The notes under the pieces are model-generated. The model searched no databases and was not told the DNA's origin. It saw nothing but the letters and a program-made list of their open reading frames with translations. The translations under genes were made by a program, and so were the position numbers. From Ziziphus jujuba (taxonomy: Eukaryota; Streptophyta; Magnoliopsida; Rosales; Rhamnaceae): a stretch of DNA of 64,000 nt. The stretch's first letter is position 1. Every line of letters starts with the position of its first letter. This document shows positions 1 through 12,005 of this stretch, one piece after another. The stretch lies in NCBI RefSeq assembly GCF_031755915.1, contig NC_083390.1, positions 13,795,001 to 13,859,000 of the forward strand, given 5' to 3'.

Positions 1-1140
1 TTCAAATGTATTTATATAATCTAATTTAAATTTAAATGTATTTAAATAATATTTTCCATATGTAGAATTCAAATTCCAATTCAATGTATTTTTTTGATTC
101 CTTGCAAATAATTAATTTTTATATATTAAATACTCATAATGTAATTTAATTATTTACTACTACTACTATTATTATTATTTTTATTATTATCTCATCATCA
201 TTATTATTTATCATATAGATATATTTTTATCTTATAAGGTAAATTATTTATGAAATTCAATTACAAAATGTTTACCTATTTAATTTTTTTCATCTATAAA
301 ATTCAAATGTATTTATATGATTTAATTCAAATTCAAATATACTTTTTGATTCTTTGTAAATAATTAATTTTCATATGTTAAATCCTTATATTTAATTTGA
401 TTATATAAGAAATTTGATTTAAATGAAATAATAGTATCCTCTATATCTCTTCCATTATCTAATATGGCAATGATTTTAAGATTATAGGATTTTTAAGATA
501 ATTTTATTTTTAAATTTTAATTTTTTTTAATAATTTTGAAGAGAATATAATAAATATGAGGATGATATATGGCAAAAATATTTGCTGACTCTCTTACTTT
601 TATATATTATATAGATTATTATTATTATTATTTATCATATTAAGTACTCAATAGAAATTAATTGTCTCACTTATTTTTGTTTACGAGCATACTTGACCAT
701 CAACTCATTTAGGGCACCCTTTGTTGTGCATTTTAAACTTTCTATTTGTGGCATCTATTTTTATTCTAATCCCAATAAAAATAAAATAAGAAGATAATAG
801 AAATAAAAAAAGAATTTATAGACAACAAATAAAAAGGAAAAAAATTAATATTTGATATGTAATTTTGTTTTAAAAGGAAAATCTCAAAATGGTAGGCTAA
901 AGAATAAATTTACAGGGTATATAAACGTATATCATGAAATAATAATGCCTTAAAATTGAATTATAAACTGATTTGTTTTACATATTTCATAGGAAATTAT
1001 TCCAACTTGGGCTTTACTAATTCCTTACATTCTCATTCCTCAACTTTTATTTTTTCTGGTAAGATAATTCCTTATATTTAATAAGAATATTAAAATTCTA
1101 TCTATGGGAAGATCTGATTAAATACTGAACACAAATATAA

Positions 1141-1468
1141 TTTTTGAAAAATCTATATATTAATAAATTTATATGAAAAACAATATTTACAAATTAAATA
1201 ATCATGAAAAAAAGTGATTTCGTTGGTAAAGTTTTGGGATTGTAATTTTGATTTACTGCAGTATTTATTTCCTTCATCTAGGCATAATATAGAACCTTAA
1301 TTGATTTTGTTTCTTCAATGTCATCTTAATAAGGAAAAAATAAAAAATAAGAAAAAACCAATAAAAGTAACTATTATATATTTTGAAGAAATCTGCATCA
1401 ATAAATTTATGTGACAAACAATACTAACAAATTAAATAACCATGGAAATAGGTGATTTCATTGGTAAA
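1141..1468 (+). repeat. Direct repeat, ~88 bp, two copies
   Basis: 1141-1230 and 1381-1468 share AATAAATTTAT.TGA.AAACAAT, ACAAATTAAATAA.CATG and GTGATTTC.TTGGTAAA, with about 240 bp offset. No gene overlaps. Confidence 0.75.
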
Positions 1469-1599
1469 TTAATATTTATCCTCAAATAAAATAATTAAAA
1501 GTTAAATAGTTTTAGAGTTAATTAAATAGGTCAATATTTTCCTTATTAATAGTTAATTTCCTTATTTTATTTTTATATTTTTTAAATAGACATTATTAA

Positions 1600-1785
1600 A
1601 ATATATATTAGGCCATAGTTAGGGTATAATTCCCTTATAATATATATATATATATATATATTTAGGCCATAATTTTATTATAATATATACTAGGTCATAT
1701 ATATATTAGATCATCTAATAATAGGCCACATATATGTATAATTCAGTTATAATATAGATATATATTAATTAGGCCATAAATATAT
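1600..1785 (+). repeat. Degenerate tandem repeat with TTAGGCCATA core
   Basis: TTAGGCCATA or close variants (AGGCCATAATT, AGGTCATATAT, AGGCCACATAT) recur about every 40-60 bp, interleaved with ATAATATATA runs. Confidence 0.6.
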
Positions 1786-2513
1786 ATTTGGTAAATAAGA
1801 TAAAATTAAATATTTTATTTATTTTCAATTTATTTTAAAATTATTATCATATGTAATTTTATCAATTGTTTGATCATTATGTATATTTATATCAAAAATT
1901 AATTTATAAATATTTGGTTATATTCATAAAATGTAAGATAATTAATAATAAATAAAAATAAAAATAAAAATGATGTTTTTAGAGAGAATTTAAAAGAATA
2001 ATATGCTGACATGTGGTACATATATTTTTTCTTTTATATATTATATAGATTATCACATAAATCTTACTGTAAACAGGGTATGTCTTAGATCAAAGATCCA
2101 TCAACTCGCAACATTCTCTCTGTCATTCATTTTCCACTGTACAGATTATATATGTTCAGAGTACAGATTATATCATCCATGCACGACATATACATTATAT
2201 GCAGTAGATGAGATTGTTTTTAAAACTTTCCCACATAATTAAATATTCATTTGCCCCTGAAAAGTGCAAGCACATGATAAAATTTGTACCCATGAGTTGG
2301 TAGATCACTGAAATCTCCCAACCATATCTTTGGTGAAGAACGTGTTTGGTAATAACTAGGACGGAGGGAGCTTTGTTCTTTCACAGCAAATGTTTGTTAA
2401 ATGGCTCTTTGCCAGAAAAAAAGACTGCCCCTCTATATTGAGGACACCAACCAGGCATTTACGCTCCGCACTTGCACAATATAGTACTGCTGCTTGGCGG
2501 AAGTTCTAGTTAG

Positions 2514-2663
2514 GCCACCGCCTTCCCCCTTCAATAAATAATATAAGAAAATCCCAATTATTTTCACTACTTAATATGTAGAATTTCTACTTTACCACCG
2601 CCTTCCTCACTCCTCCAATAAATAATATGAGAAAATCCCAATCATTTTCACTACTTAGTATGC
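2514..2663 (+). repeat. Direct repeat, ~67 bp, two copies
   Basis: CCACCGCCTTCC followed by CAATAAATAATAT.AGAAAA and TTTTCACTACTTA.TATG occurs at 2514-2580 and 2594-2663. This is one of the few GC-containing spots in the first 10 kb. Confidence 0.85.
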
Positions 2664-2696
2664 AGGCTTCATATATATATATATATATATATAGGA

Positions 2697-3440
2697 TTAA
2701 TTGTAATTTAGCATTTTCTAATTTAAGAAGTTTGCACTTAGGAATTTAAATTTTAATCTATTGCATTTTGATAGAATTTGATTTTTTGGCTAACAATGAA
2801 TAACAACTCTAAACCTTCGAATTTAAAACGTTCCACATTAAATTTTTAAGTATAATTTATTTCATATTAGTCTAATTTTCAATTTCCAAATTAAGGTTTG
2901 TGATCATTTACCTTTTTGCAACTGTTCGTAATTTTTGAAATTAAAAAAAGAAATAAAAAAATGTGTCAAGGTAACTATTTTTGAAATATAGGATTTGAAA
3001 AAAGTTGAAAACATTATTTGAAATATAAATAAATTTGGAAAACAACCTATAAACATTTTTAGTGTATCTTTAAAAATTTTGTAAACACTATATATATATA
3101 TGTATAATAGTTTACTAAATATGATTTTACTATTTTCTTTCTCATAAAATTTTTTTAAACGTTTTACATGCATATTGTTAAATTCTAAAAATCCAAAATT
3201 CAATTAATCATTTTCATTTTACAGATTTAATTTATAAAAATTGTTTTCAAAAACGTACTAAACAGACTCTTCATTTTTTCAATTTTTAAACATTTTGTTA
3301 ATCGGAATTAGACTAATATAAAATAAATTATAAATTGAGAGTTCGATATAGAACATTTTAAATTTAAAAGTTTCATGTGCAAGTATAAAATATTAAAATG
3401 CAATTAACTATAAACTATAGCATCTCAGTTTGAACGTTGT
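2697..3440. mobile_element. Palindromic foldback element (MITE-like)
   Basis: The left arm (about 2700-2890) and right arm (about 3240-3435) are inverted complements: for example ATATTAGTCTAATT at about 2864 against AATTAGACTAATAT at 3306, and GAATTTAAAACGTTC against GAACATTTTAAATTT. The centre contains a (TA)n run and the same AACATTTTT/ TTTGAAATATA blocks as the 7485-7985 element. No coding sequence. Confidence 0.6.
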
Positions 3441-3539
3441 AAATTGCAATAATTTAATTTTATCCATCTTCCTTTGAGATTTAATTAATATAATTTAGTT
3501 TATTTGATTTTAAAAATATCATCAATCATCTATTATGTT

Positions 3540-3665
3540 TCAAAAGATCATCATTTTTCTCTTTTATTGTCTTATTCATACTCCTCAAAACAGTATTATT
3601 TACATCTCCTTTAAGGGTATTAGTTGTAATTTTTAAAATTTTAAAGATTAAATTATAATTAGTAT
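3540..3665 (+). repeat. Dispersed repeat, forward copy
   Basis: Contains TTTAAGGGTATTAGTTGTAA followed by TTAAAGATTAAATTATAA. The same ~120 bp occurs inverted at 7365-7485. It is probably an old transposon fragment. Confidence 0.55.
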
Positions 3666-3779
3666 AAATTTAAAGAAGTCTGGATGATATTTATCCAGAT
3701 TGTAATGAACCTTAAATTTAAAAAAAGAAAAAACCTTCATTTGAATTACATCCAACTAATTTTGGAATTTTCTAATTAA

Positions 3780-4165
3780 ATTCTTAGGTTTGTTACATTT
3801 TAATACACTTTAGTTTTATTAAATTATATTTTTGGCCCTTGAATTTATAATATTGTAATTGATTTTCAAATTTCAATTTATTAGGTTGTAGTTATCAAAA
3901 GTTTTGATTAATGATATTAAAACGTAAATCTTAAAATAAAATGTCTAATCCATAATAAATTAAAATTAAAAAGCTTAAATTATAACAAATTGCACTTTAA
4001 TATTGATCATTTGAAAATCAATGAGTCATATAAGTAAATATTAACATACAATTAGCTAAAAACTTTAATTGGATTAAAACATAATAAATTACTAAAATTT
4101 TAGAACATCAATTGCAATTGCAATATTTTAAATTTATAAATAAAAATTGTAATTTATTATCAAAA
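3780..4165. mobile_element. Probable degenerate palindromic element
   Basis: The left half (TTATAATATTGTAATTGATT near 3848 and ATTTATTAGGTTGTAGTTATCAAAAG) is loosely complementary to the right half (TTGCAATATTTTAAATTTATAAA near 4120 and TTGTAATTTATTATCAAAAG). The divergence is high and the boundary is uncertain. Confidence 0.35.
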
Positions 4166-4869
4166 GTAGAATGATTTAAAATGAAACAAACACGTTTTTT
4201 TTTCCCCTTACTTCTATGAATTTCAGAAAGTCATCGTCAAGAACAAAAAATATTTTCAGAAGTCATGCTCGACCTTGAAGCAATCCAAAAAAAAAAAAAA
4301 AATCATATAAATTAAATATGAATAAATAAAATTAAATATATTATTAATTAAACATTGTTATATTATTCACTAAATAAATTTAATAAACTAATATAATTTT
4401 CAGGTATTATTTTTTATTGTTTATCAATTATTTATCAAATCAAATTGTGTAACAAGAGTAGCTTTTGTTAATACTAAAATAGTATTTCTTTGAATTTTCT
4501 TTTTATATGGGAAAAAGAATTGTGTGGTGGAGAATGAAACACCCCGTACATCGAGGATCCCGATGCCAATTATGATATTTAAGTCGGTGCAAATAATTAC
4601 ATTATTATTGGTGCGTGAATGAACCAGCGTTTTGAGGAGAAATAAATGAGTTTTTAACGATGTATCTTAAGTTTTGCTTTTATTTATAAATATCTCACTC
4701 ATCTCCATTTGTTTCTGGGTGGAAATTCCCAACTACCGGAAGAGGCTGATATAAATCCACATATTAACTCTCTAATAAATCACTAGCAGCATTTTTTTTT
4801 TTTTCGGTTTTTTGAAAAGATAAAATCACTATTTATCAAAAAGATCATCACTAATACTAGAATAGTACT

Positions 4870-6185
4870 TTTATGGTCTGTTTGGTACCAACGATATAAT
4901 AATGATGGAGATTGAAATTTAATAAAATAATAATTAATTCAGTATTATATTTGATGTCAATTGAATAAGATTATATATATATATATATTATTAAAATAAA
5001 AATAAGTTTTTTTGAAATAAAAATAAATGGAAATTATCATATAAATTATTGATTTTTAAATTATAAAAAATTATAAAAATTAAATAAGTTCAATATAAAA
5101 AATAAATAAGTTTTCTTATTTAATTAGTTTTTAGAAAGTTTATCTAATTTATAAAATCATTTATCTAGACATACATTTTGTCTTAAAAAAAATCTAGACA
5201 TACGCAAAAAAGAGAAAAAAGAAATTGGAGAAAGAAAAATAAAAATCAAATTAAAAAAATAAAAATAAGAGAAAGAAATTAAAGGATAACAAGAAGAAAT
5301 TAAAAAAAAAGTTAAAACTGAAAACTGATGCAATGAAAAAAAAAAAGAAAGATTAAAAAAGAAAAAGAAAAATTGATTAAAAAAAGATAAACAAAGATTA
5401 AAAAAGAAAAAAGAAAAAAGAAAAAAGGAAGATGAAAAATAGGAAAAGAATAAGATAAGAAAATGGAAGAGAAAAGGAAGAAAAAAGAAAATTAAAAAAA
5501 GAATTTGATACTGCTGGGAAAAAAAAAAAACTAAAACTTAAAACTGATGCAGTGAAAAAAAAAATAAGATTAAAAAAATAAGAAAATTTGATTAAAAAAA
5601 GATAAACAAAGATTAAAAAAGAAAGAAACAAAAAAGAAAAAAGGAAGATGAAAAATAGGAAAAGAATAAGATAAGAAAATGGAAGAGAAAAGGAAGAAAA
5701 AAGAAAATTAAAAAAAGAATTTGATACTGCTGGGAAAAAAAAAAAACTAAAACTTAAAACTGATGCAGTGAAAAAAAAAATAAGAAAATTTGATTAAAAA
5801 AAGATAAACAAAGATTAAAAAAGAAAGAAACAAAAAAGAAAAAAGGAAGATGAAATATAGGAAAAGAATAAGATAAGAAAATGGAAGAGAAAAGGAAAAA
5901 AAGAAAAAAAAAAGAATTTGATACTGCTGGGGAAAAAAAATGAAGAAACAAAATTTAAAAAAAAAAAAGAAATAGAAAAATCTGGATAAAAAATTCAAAA
6001 TAAACAAAGATTTAAAAATATACATAAAAAAAAAAAATCATCAAAAAGAAAGTCCTAGTGGCATCATTTTATTCCATATCAGTAACATTCTTGTATAGGT
6101 TCAAAATTTTTTAATCCTGTTAATTGTTTGTCCAAACATGAAATTGAAATTATTTAATTCCAATCCTGCCCACTAAATGGACCCT
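4870..6185. mobile_element. Possible hAT-like non-autonomous element
   Basis: The left end GGTCTGTTTGGTACC and the complement of the right end (GGTCCATTTAGTGGG) resemble each other, and both are followed inward by a GATTG.AATT-type stretch. No convincing 8-bp target duplication was seen. The interior is mainly the purine tandem repeat described separately. Confidence 0.35.
5190..6050. repeat. Purine-only tandem repeat, ~216-bp unit
   Basis: About 860 bp almost free of C and with few T on the + strand. The landmark GATACTGCTGGG recurs at 5507, 5723 and 5920, and GATGAAA.ATAGGAAAAG at 5431, 5647 and 5849, giving spacings of 216 then about 200 bp. A partial fourth unit precedes these. Open frames on the complement are Phe/Ser/Leu-only translations of this repeat and are not genes. 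Confidence 0.85.
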
Positions 6186-6442
6186 TTCTTGTCATATTAT
6201 ATAAATCCAAATAATCACATGCTCTTATATTAGCCATGCATGTGAAACTCGATCATCATATATATTGCTCTTTTTTCAAAATTAGATAGTAAATTTAAGA
6301 ATAGTATGCACACAATGTATGTACGTACGTATTTTTTTCTTTTTTTAAATTGTTTTCAACTTTTCTTTCAAATGTATGGAAAATATGAATTTTTTTTAAG
6401 GGAAACGTTTGAAACATATTAAAATGTATTACCATGTTATAC

Positions 6443-6473
<31 letters not shown>

Positions 6474-6484
6474 GATAAATTTAG

Positions 6485-6650
6485 AGTGATCAAAATTTTT
6501 TATCAAAATTTTAGTATCCATGATTCGACATCTTTTAAATGATTTAGCTTCCTTCTCATGTATATATGACAATATTAATTTAACACTATTAAAAAACTAC
6601 CACATAATTGATTACTAAAATTTTGGTAAAAAAAATTTGGTGCCTATAAT
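6485..6650. mobile_element. MITE, copy 1 of a family also at 11.1 kb
   Basis: About 165 bp with terminal inverted repeats: TTTTATCAAAATTTTAGTA on the left and TACTAAAATTTTGGTAAAAA on the right. The outer AAATTTGGTGCCTATAAT block matches the copy at 11110-11290. Confidence 0.65.
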
Positions 6651-7364
6651 ATTGCACTTATTTTATCTATAAGTTATTATTGCTTTATTGATTTTCTTTA
6701 TTATTTTTTGGAAATAATTTTATTATTTTCAATTTCTTGCTATGTTTGTTTTACTTTTTTCATTTACAATAAGTCATATTATTTGTTATCATTGATAACA
6801 ATCATTGGTTAATGTGGTAATTTTTAATGACACATAATTATCTTTTTATACTAAAATTTTAAAAGTAAATTTTTTATGATAATTATTTAAATTGTTATTT
6901 ATATGTAAATTCTATTAATGATCATTTATCAATATTGGTAAATAATATTTTTGTTTTTGAATGCTTTACTTTGGATTGGAGTAAACCAATACAAGAGAAA
7001 TGAACAATTTGAATGCGTTAGATAAATAAAGTGAATTTAATTATTTATATGATTTTATGAGATCTTGACTCTAAAGAATGTTTCAAATTTTTATAAAAAT
7101 TATTTCACTATCAGAAAAGTCTCAAAGACTCCATGTTGTGATGCAAAGCAACTTTATATTTTCCTTTTTTTTTTTTTTTTTTTTGGTTGTTTCTCTTCCA
7201 TCTTGTTGCACGCTTTTGACGGTCTACTTTCAGTAATTTTAAACAGCAATCAATAAATAATGATAATAATAATAATGGTAAAATATGGTGAAGAAACAAG
7301 AATCAAAATGCGAAGGAATGTTTTTACTTCTTTTTTCTTATTACATCTAAACCTTTTAAAATTT

Positions 7365-7485
7365 GCATTACTTATAATTTAATCTCTTAAGATTTAAAAA
7401 TTACAACTAGCACCCTTAAAGTGGTGTGGATAATATTATTTTAAATGATGTAAATGAAACAATAATAAAGGGAAATGATAAGGGT
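7365..7485 (-). repeat. Dispersed repeat, inverted copy
   Basis: The complement of this stretch matches 3540-3665, with TTTAAGGGTGCTAGTTGTAA as the best-kept block. It abuts the foldback element starting near 7485. Confidence 0.55.
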
Positions 7486-7985
7486 ATGTTAATTATCGTT
7501 TTACAAAACAATTTTTCAATTTACAGATTGAAAATGAAAAAGGTAAATTTGATTTCGTTTTGTTTAGAATTTTAAAAATGTTTGGCAATGTAATTACAAG
7601 TATTTTATGAAAATAAAAATGCTAAAAGCAGGTTTGGTAAACATTAACTATGATATATATTTATATGGAAAAAAAATATCTGTTATTAAAAATGATAAGT
7701 TTTATCTATATTTATATATGATATATGTTAAATATGGTATAAATCTTCATAAAATAAATATTTTTTTAATTATATTTTTGTTTGCAATATTTTTCACATA
7801 TATGTAAAACATCATTTGGATGTTTACTAAATTTATCTATATTTTTTAATATGTTTCCAACTTTTTTCAAATTTTATATTTCAAAATGGCTAACGAACAC
7901 ATTTTTGAACATTTTTCAATTTGTAAAATAAAAATATGTTTTGTAATATGATAACTAAACAAGTCTAACTTTTTGGAATGTAAAG
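7485..7985. mobile_element. Palindromic foldback element, related to the 2.7-3.4 kb one
   Basis: The left end (TTATCGTTTTACAAAACA.. TTTTTCAATTTACAGATTG) is the diverged inverted complement of the right end (CAATTTGTAAAATAAAAATA.. ATGATAACTAAACA). The inner segment around 7810-7880 matches the complement of 2980-3060, so the two elements are one family. The small frame inside (7607-7807) is AT-driven and not a gene. Confidence 0.55.
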
Positions 7986-8009
7986 AGAGGTTGATATAAT
8001 TTTAAAATT

Positions 8010-8545
8010 AATGTCCATTTGATATAACTGATAAAAATAGAGTTTTAGTCTGTATAAATTTTTATAATAGAGTTTTTTTTTTTAAAAAAGAGTTTTTATT
8101 AAAAAGTTAATAAGAATCCATTTGGTATAGCTGATAAAAGTAGAGCTTTAGTCTGTTTTGAAAAAAAAAATTTATTAAAAACCTAATAAATATTTAGTTG
8201 TAAATAAAAAAGCTGTATTACATATTCATTAAACTGTATTAAATGTTTATATAAGGTAAAAAAAAAATTTTGAGCTTTTCTAAAAAAGCTTAAAAAACTC
8301 ATTTTTTGATCAACAACTACTTATTAATTTTTACCAAACACCTTTATTTTTTGATAAAAGAGCTTTTGTCCCTCAAATAAAACTTTTAAGCCAAAAAAAA
8401 ACTATGCTAAACAGAACCTAAATATTTGGTTATAAATAAAAAAACTGCATTAAATGTTCATTAGATTTCCATATATTTTTTTTTAAAAAAAAATCTTTTC
8501 TAAAAAAACTCAAAATCTGAGCTTTTTCTAAAATAGCTTAGAGTA
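8010..8545. mobile_element. hAT-like MITE cluster (nested copies)
   Basis: Two similar segments begin GTCCATTTGATATAACTGAT (8012) and ATCCATTTGGTATAGCTGAT (8117), both continuing into AAAA.TAGAG.TTTAGTCTG. Further blocks (AATATTTAGTTGTAAATAAA, AATATTTGGTTATAAATAAA) recur at 8190 and 8421. The pattern resembles the elements at 30190-30545 and 37385-37775 in opposite orientation. Confidence 0.5.
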
Positions 8546-10830
8546 TCAGTTTGCTTCTCTATCTGCAAAGACCTTGAAGGTTCAATGGAGGCAAGGCCAA
8601 AGCATTGGCATCTCTACTTTGCAATGCTAGACAAAATTCCTAGTAGAAGAACAATAAAGTTCTTTTAAAAAAATAAAAAAATAATAAAGTAATAATAACA
8701 TATAAATAAAATATAATATAAAAATCGAAAAGTTAATATAGCTTATTTGGATGCATGTATGAGAAAAAGATTAAAAAAATTTTTTAAAAAAAATTATATA
8801 CATTGATATACATTTTGACTATTAAAATATTAAAGTTTTGATTTAATAAGCTACTTAACTTATTTATGATGTCAAATATTAATATGCCACAAAATTAAAT
8901 GGGGATAAAGATAAAAATGTATAAAATTTTCATTTTTTTTTCTATAAAAGATCCGTATTATTTAACACACTATGTAAGAATTTAATTGGCTTTCATTAAA
9001 TGATTTTTTCTTATTATATTTTTAATATTAAAAAATAAAAATAAAAACATATTTTGAATTAATATTACTGCTAAATAGTCAATAATAGAAATGAGTTAAG
9101 TAGCTCACTAGATAATAACTATAAAAGAATATATTGAAAACTGTATTGATATTTTTCATAATAGAAATGTACTTTGCATCGTTAGTTAAATATGAGAATA
9201 TTTTTCTTTGTATTTTTAAATAAAAAAAATGATTTATAATTTGAAAATGGAAAATTTATAAATTCGGTATATATATGTATAATACATTATAAATAAAAAT
9301 ATAAAAATATATATTTAAATTAATTATTTTTAATATATATGATAAAAATATAATTATTAATAAGATAATAATAGTTTAAAATATTAAAAATAGTAAATAA
9401 TTCAAAGAATAAAAGAATAAGATTAAAAAAATCTTTTTGTTGTAAAAGAGAAAAAAATAATTGAAGTTATTTATTTTTTAAAAAATATATTTTTTATTTA
9501 GAGTAATATTATAGGATTTTAATCACTCTATATTTATCCATAAAATAAATAGAGTAAAATATAAAAACTAAATAATTAATATAGACTATTTGGATACATA
9601 GATAAGGTTAGAAAAATAAGACACATGAATAAAGAAAAAAGTTTGAAATATCATTCTGAAAAAAATATAAACATTGATACATGGTTCGACTACCAAAAGT
9701 TTTTATGTTGAAATGAACAAATGCGGGGGGATTGTATCCAAAATAATAATAATAAAATACAGAGGGCTACTTTGATATTCACTCTAATTATAAATCATAC
9801 ATATTTGCATACATGCCCATACATATATATATATATATATATATATAATAGAAAAAAGTTTTCGAGATAACTTAAGCACTTAAATGTTATATAACATATT
9901 AGGAGAGATATATCCCATACTATATTCTAGAATGTTTAGAGGACTATATATATTATACCCATATATTTATATCGTTTTGAAAATTATTCTGCGCTTCATC
10001 TTCTAAAGATCGAGACTCTATATATTATACCCATATATTTATATCGTTTTGAAAATTATTTTCTTAAAGTTATAATAGAGGAAATGATGATACCATGATC
10101 TATGGATGATGTCTTAAGCAATAATTCAAAATTAGATACCAACTTATAGAAAAGTTGCAATTTTTTTATTTATTTGTCTTTTCCTATAGAAATCTGAATT
10201 GTCACATCGTTATATTCCATTACGATTTGGACCAAGAGGTTCAAAATATTATATAAATTGATGATAGTATATATATTAAAATGTTTATTGAATTTATTTA
10301 TTAAATAATATATATTAAAATATTATTGATTAATATATTTATATATTTTTAATATAGGTAATGAAAAATAATAAAAGCATTGTCAATAATTTTATTTATT
10401 ATATATATATATATTTATTTATTTATTTACCATATTAGAAAAATAAACAACCATTCAATAAAAATCTTTGCAATTGATTTATCTATATACCTTATTAAAC
10501 TGATGTAACAAAAAAAAATAAACATTCTAAGGTGATGTTCTACTTTTAAATAGTCTGTTACACATTTAAAAATTTTTTAAATAGCAAAATTTCTTTAAAA
10601 ATTCAAATCTTAAAAAAAAAAACTAAAAAAAATATAACTATGCATTTATGCTATTTTAAATTGGATAATATTAATTTTTGTGACATAGCAATTTACATTC
10701 ACTATTAGATATATTCTAATTAAATATACCATATCATCCATTACATCATCATTTAATAAATAAATTTTGTAAATATTTTTGTAACAATATAACTATTAAC
10801 TATTGTATATAAATATCAATCTTTGAGAGG
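8546..10830. other. AT-rich intergenic DNA
   Basis: Contains (TA)n at about 9823-9847 and the 44-bp direct repeat. Nothing coding was recognised. Confidence 0.6.
9944..10062 (+). repeat. Short direct repeat, 44 bp, two copies
   Basis: The block TATACCCATATATTTATATC followed by GTTTTGAAAATTATT is present at 9944-9988 and 10018-10062, separated by 29 bp. Confidence 0.85.
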
Positions 10831-11107
10831 ACAACCCACTAACAAAAGCTACTATGTTTTCTTGGATAATAATATAAATTCGAATCCCCTCATCCTTGAT
10901 ATTGAAAAATATTTTATATATTACATAATATATATATATATATATATATATGTCATGGGATATATCCGCATTTTGATTTCTATTTTTTGGTTGACTAAAC
11001 CAAGCTACTAAATTATTTTTGTTAAGCAGATTATTATTCATTATTCAGAAATGTAGACCTGGTTTTTGGTTCCTCATTAATATGTATAGAAGAACAATAG
11101 ATAGTAG

Positions 11108-11290
11108 AATACCAAATTTTTTTATTAAAATTTTAATAATCATTTATATGTCAATTTTTTAATAGTTGTTAAATTAATGCTATTTTAATGGTTTATTTTT
11201 ATGAATGTAAAATAGTATGGGTTTAAAAACTATTAAAAATGACCATACAATTAATTATTAAAATTTTGATAAAAAAATTTGGTACCTATA
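11108..11290. mobile_element. MITE, copy 2
   Basis: The left end reads ACCAAATTTTTTTATTAAAA and the right end is its complement, TTTTGATAAAAAAATTTGGT. The terminal repeats run for about 55 bp (through AATTAATTGTATGGTCATTT on the complement). It lies inside the first copy of the 10.8-12.0 kb duplication, so it inserted after or during that event. Confidence 0.7.
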
Positions 11291-11863
11291 ATATCACACC
11301 TATACATACATATATAGTTTTGATTTGTTGAAAACTTTGTTTTCTTCTTATGTTACACATCTAATAACATTTTACTAATTTTTTAATATTACATTATAAA
11401 TTGAAATGATATCTTAGAATTTGAAATATTAACGTACACATTCCAACTTATATTGGGAATATAAATTCCTAACAAAATATTACTTTATATTTATATATTT
11501 ATGTATAGGCTATAAGGCGATAACAAATAAGATTTCCTCCACCTAACGGGTGTTTATTTGCATTAATTTGGATGATGAATATGAAAATTAATCTCGGACG
11601 GTCCAGCAAAATTATTATGTCTTTTTAGACAATAATTTGCGTTCGAATATCTTATTTTCAATATCAAAAAATATTTTATATATTATATCATAATATATAT
11701 TATGGTGTTTTATATATATATATATATATATATTATGGGATAGACCTGCATTAATAAAACTGATTTCTGATTTAGGATGGCTGAACCAAGCTATTGAAAT
11801 ATTCGTGGCGGTAGATTATTATTCATTATTCAGAAATTTAGGCCTGTTTTTTGGTTCCTCATT

Positions 11864-11864
11864 G

Positions 11865-11919
<55 letters not shown>
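11864..11919 (+). repeat. Compound microsatellite (AT)n-(AG)n
   Basis: About 12 AT units followed by about 17 AG units, inside the second copy of the local duplication. The first copy at 11075-11095 lacks the AG tract, so it expanded after the duplication. Confidence 0.9.
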
Positions 11920-11921
<2 letters not shown>

Positions 11922-12005
11922 AATTGACAGAACCTATATATAAGGCTATAAGCCAACGACAAATAAGATTCCCTCCACCTAACACGAGTTTACTTGTAAA
12001 AATAA

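Larger units (their letters stand above)
1..2510. other. AT-rich intergenic DNA
   Basis: Apart from the two repeats listed at 1141 and 1600, only low-complexity AT-rich sequence is visible. The 79-aa frame at 2003-2242 has no recognisable domain. 2240-2510 is less AT-rich but gives no coding match. Confidence 0.6.
10835..12005 (+). repeat. Diverged local duplication of two modules
   Basis: Module 1 at 10835-11100 and again at 11610-11930: both include an AAATATTTTATATATTA block, a (TA)n run, ATGGGATA, GGTTGACTAAACCAAGCTA or GGATGGCTGAACCAAGCTA and TTATTCATTATTCAGAAAT. Module 2 (GGCTATAAGGCGATAACAAA and TTCCTCCACCTAAC) at 11505-11570 recurs at 11941-12005. The first copy is longer because it contains the MITE at 11108-11290. 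No coding sequence. Confidence 0.75.

Noticed and set aside
5398..6025. Three open frames rich in Phe, Ser and Leu on the minus strand
   Set aside because: They are translations of the purine tandem repeat and change with each unit; no domain or codon signal.
11640..11660. tRNA T-arm-like GTTCGAAT
   Set aside because: No acceptor stem or anticodon arm could be paired around it.
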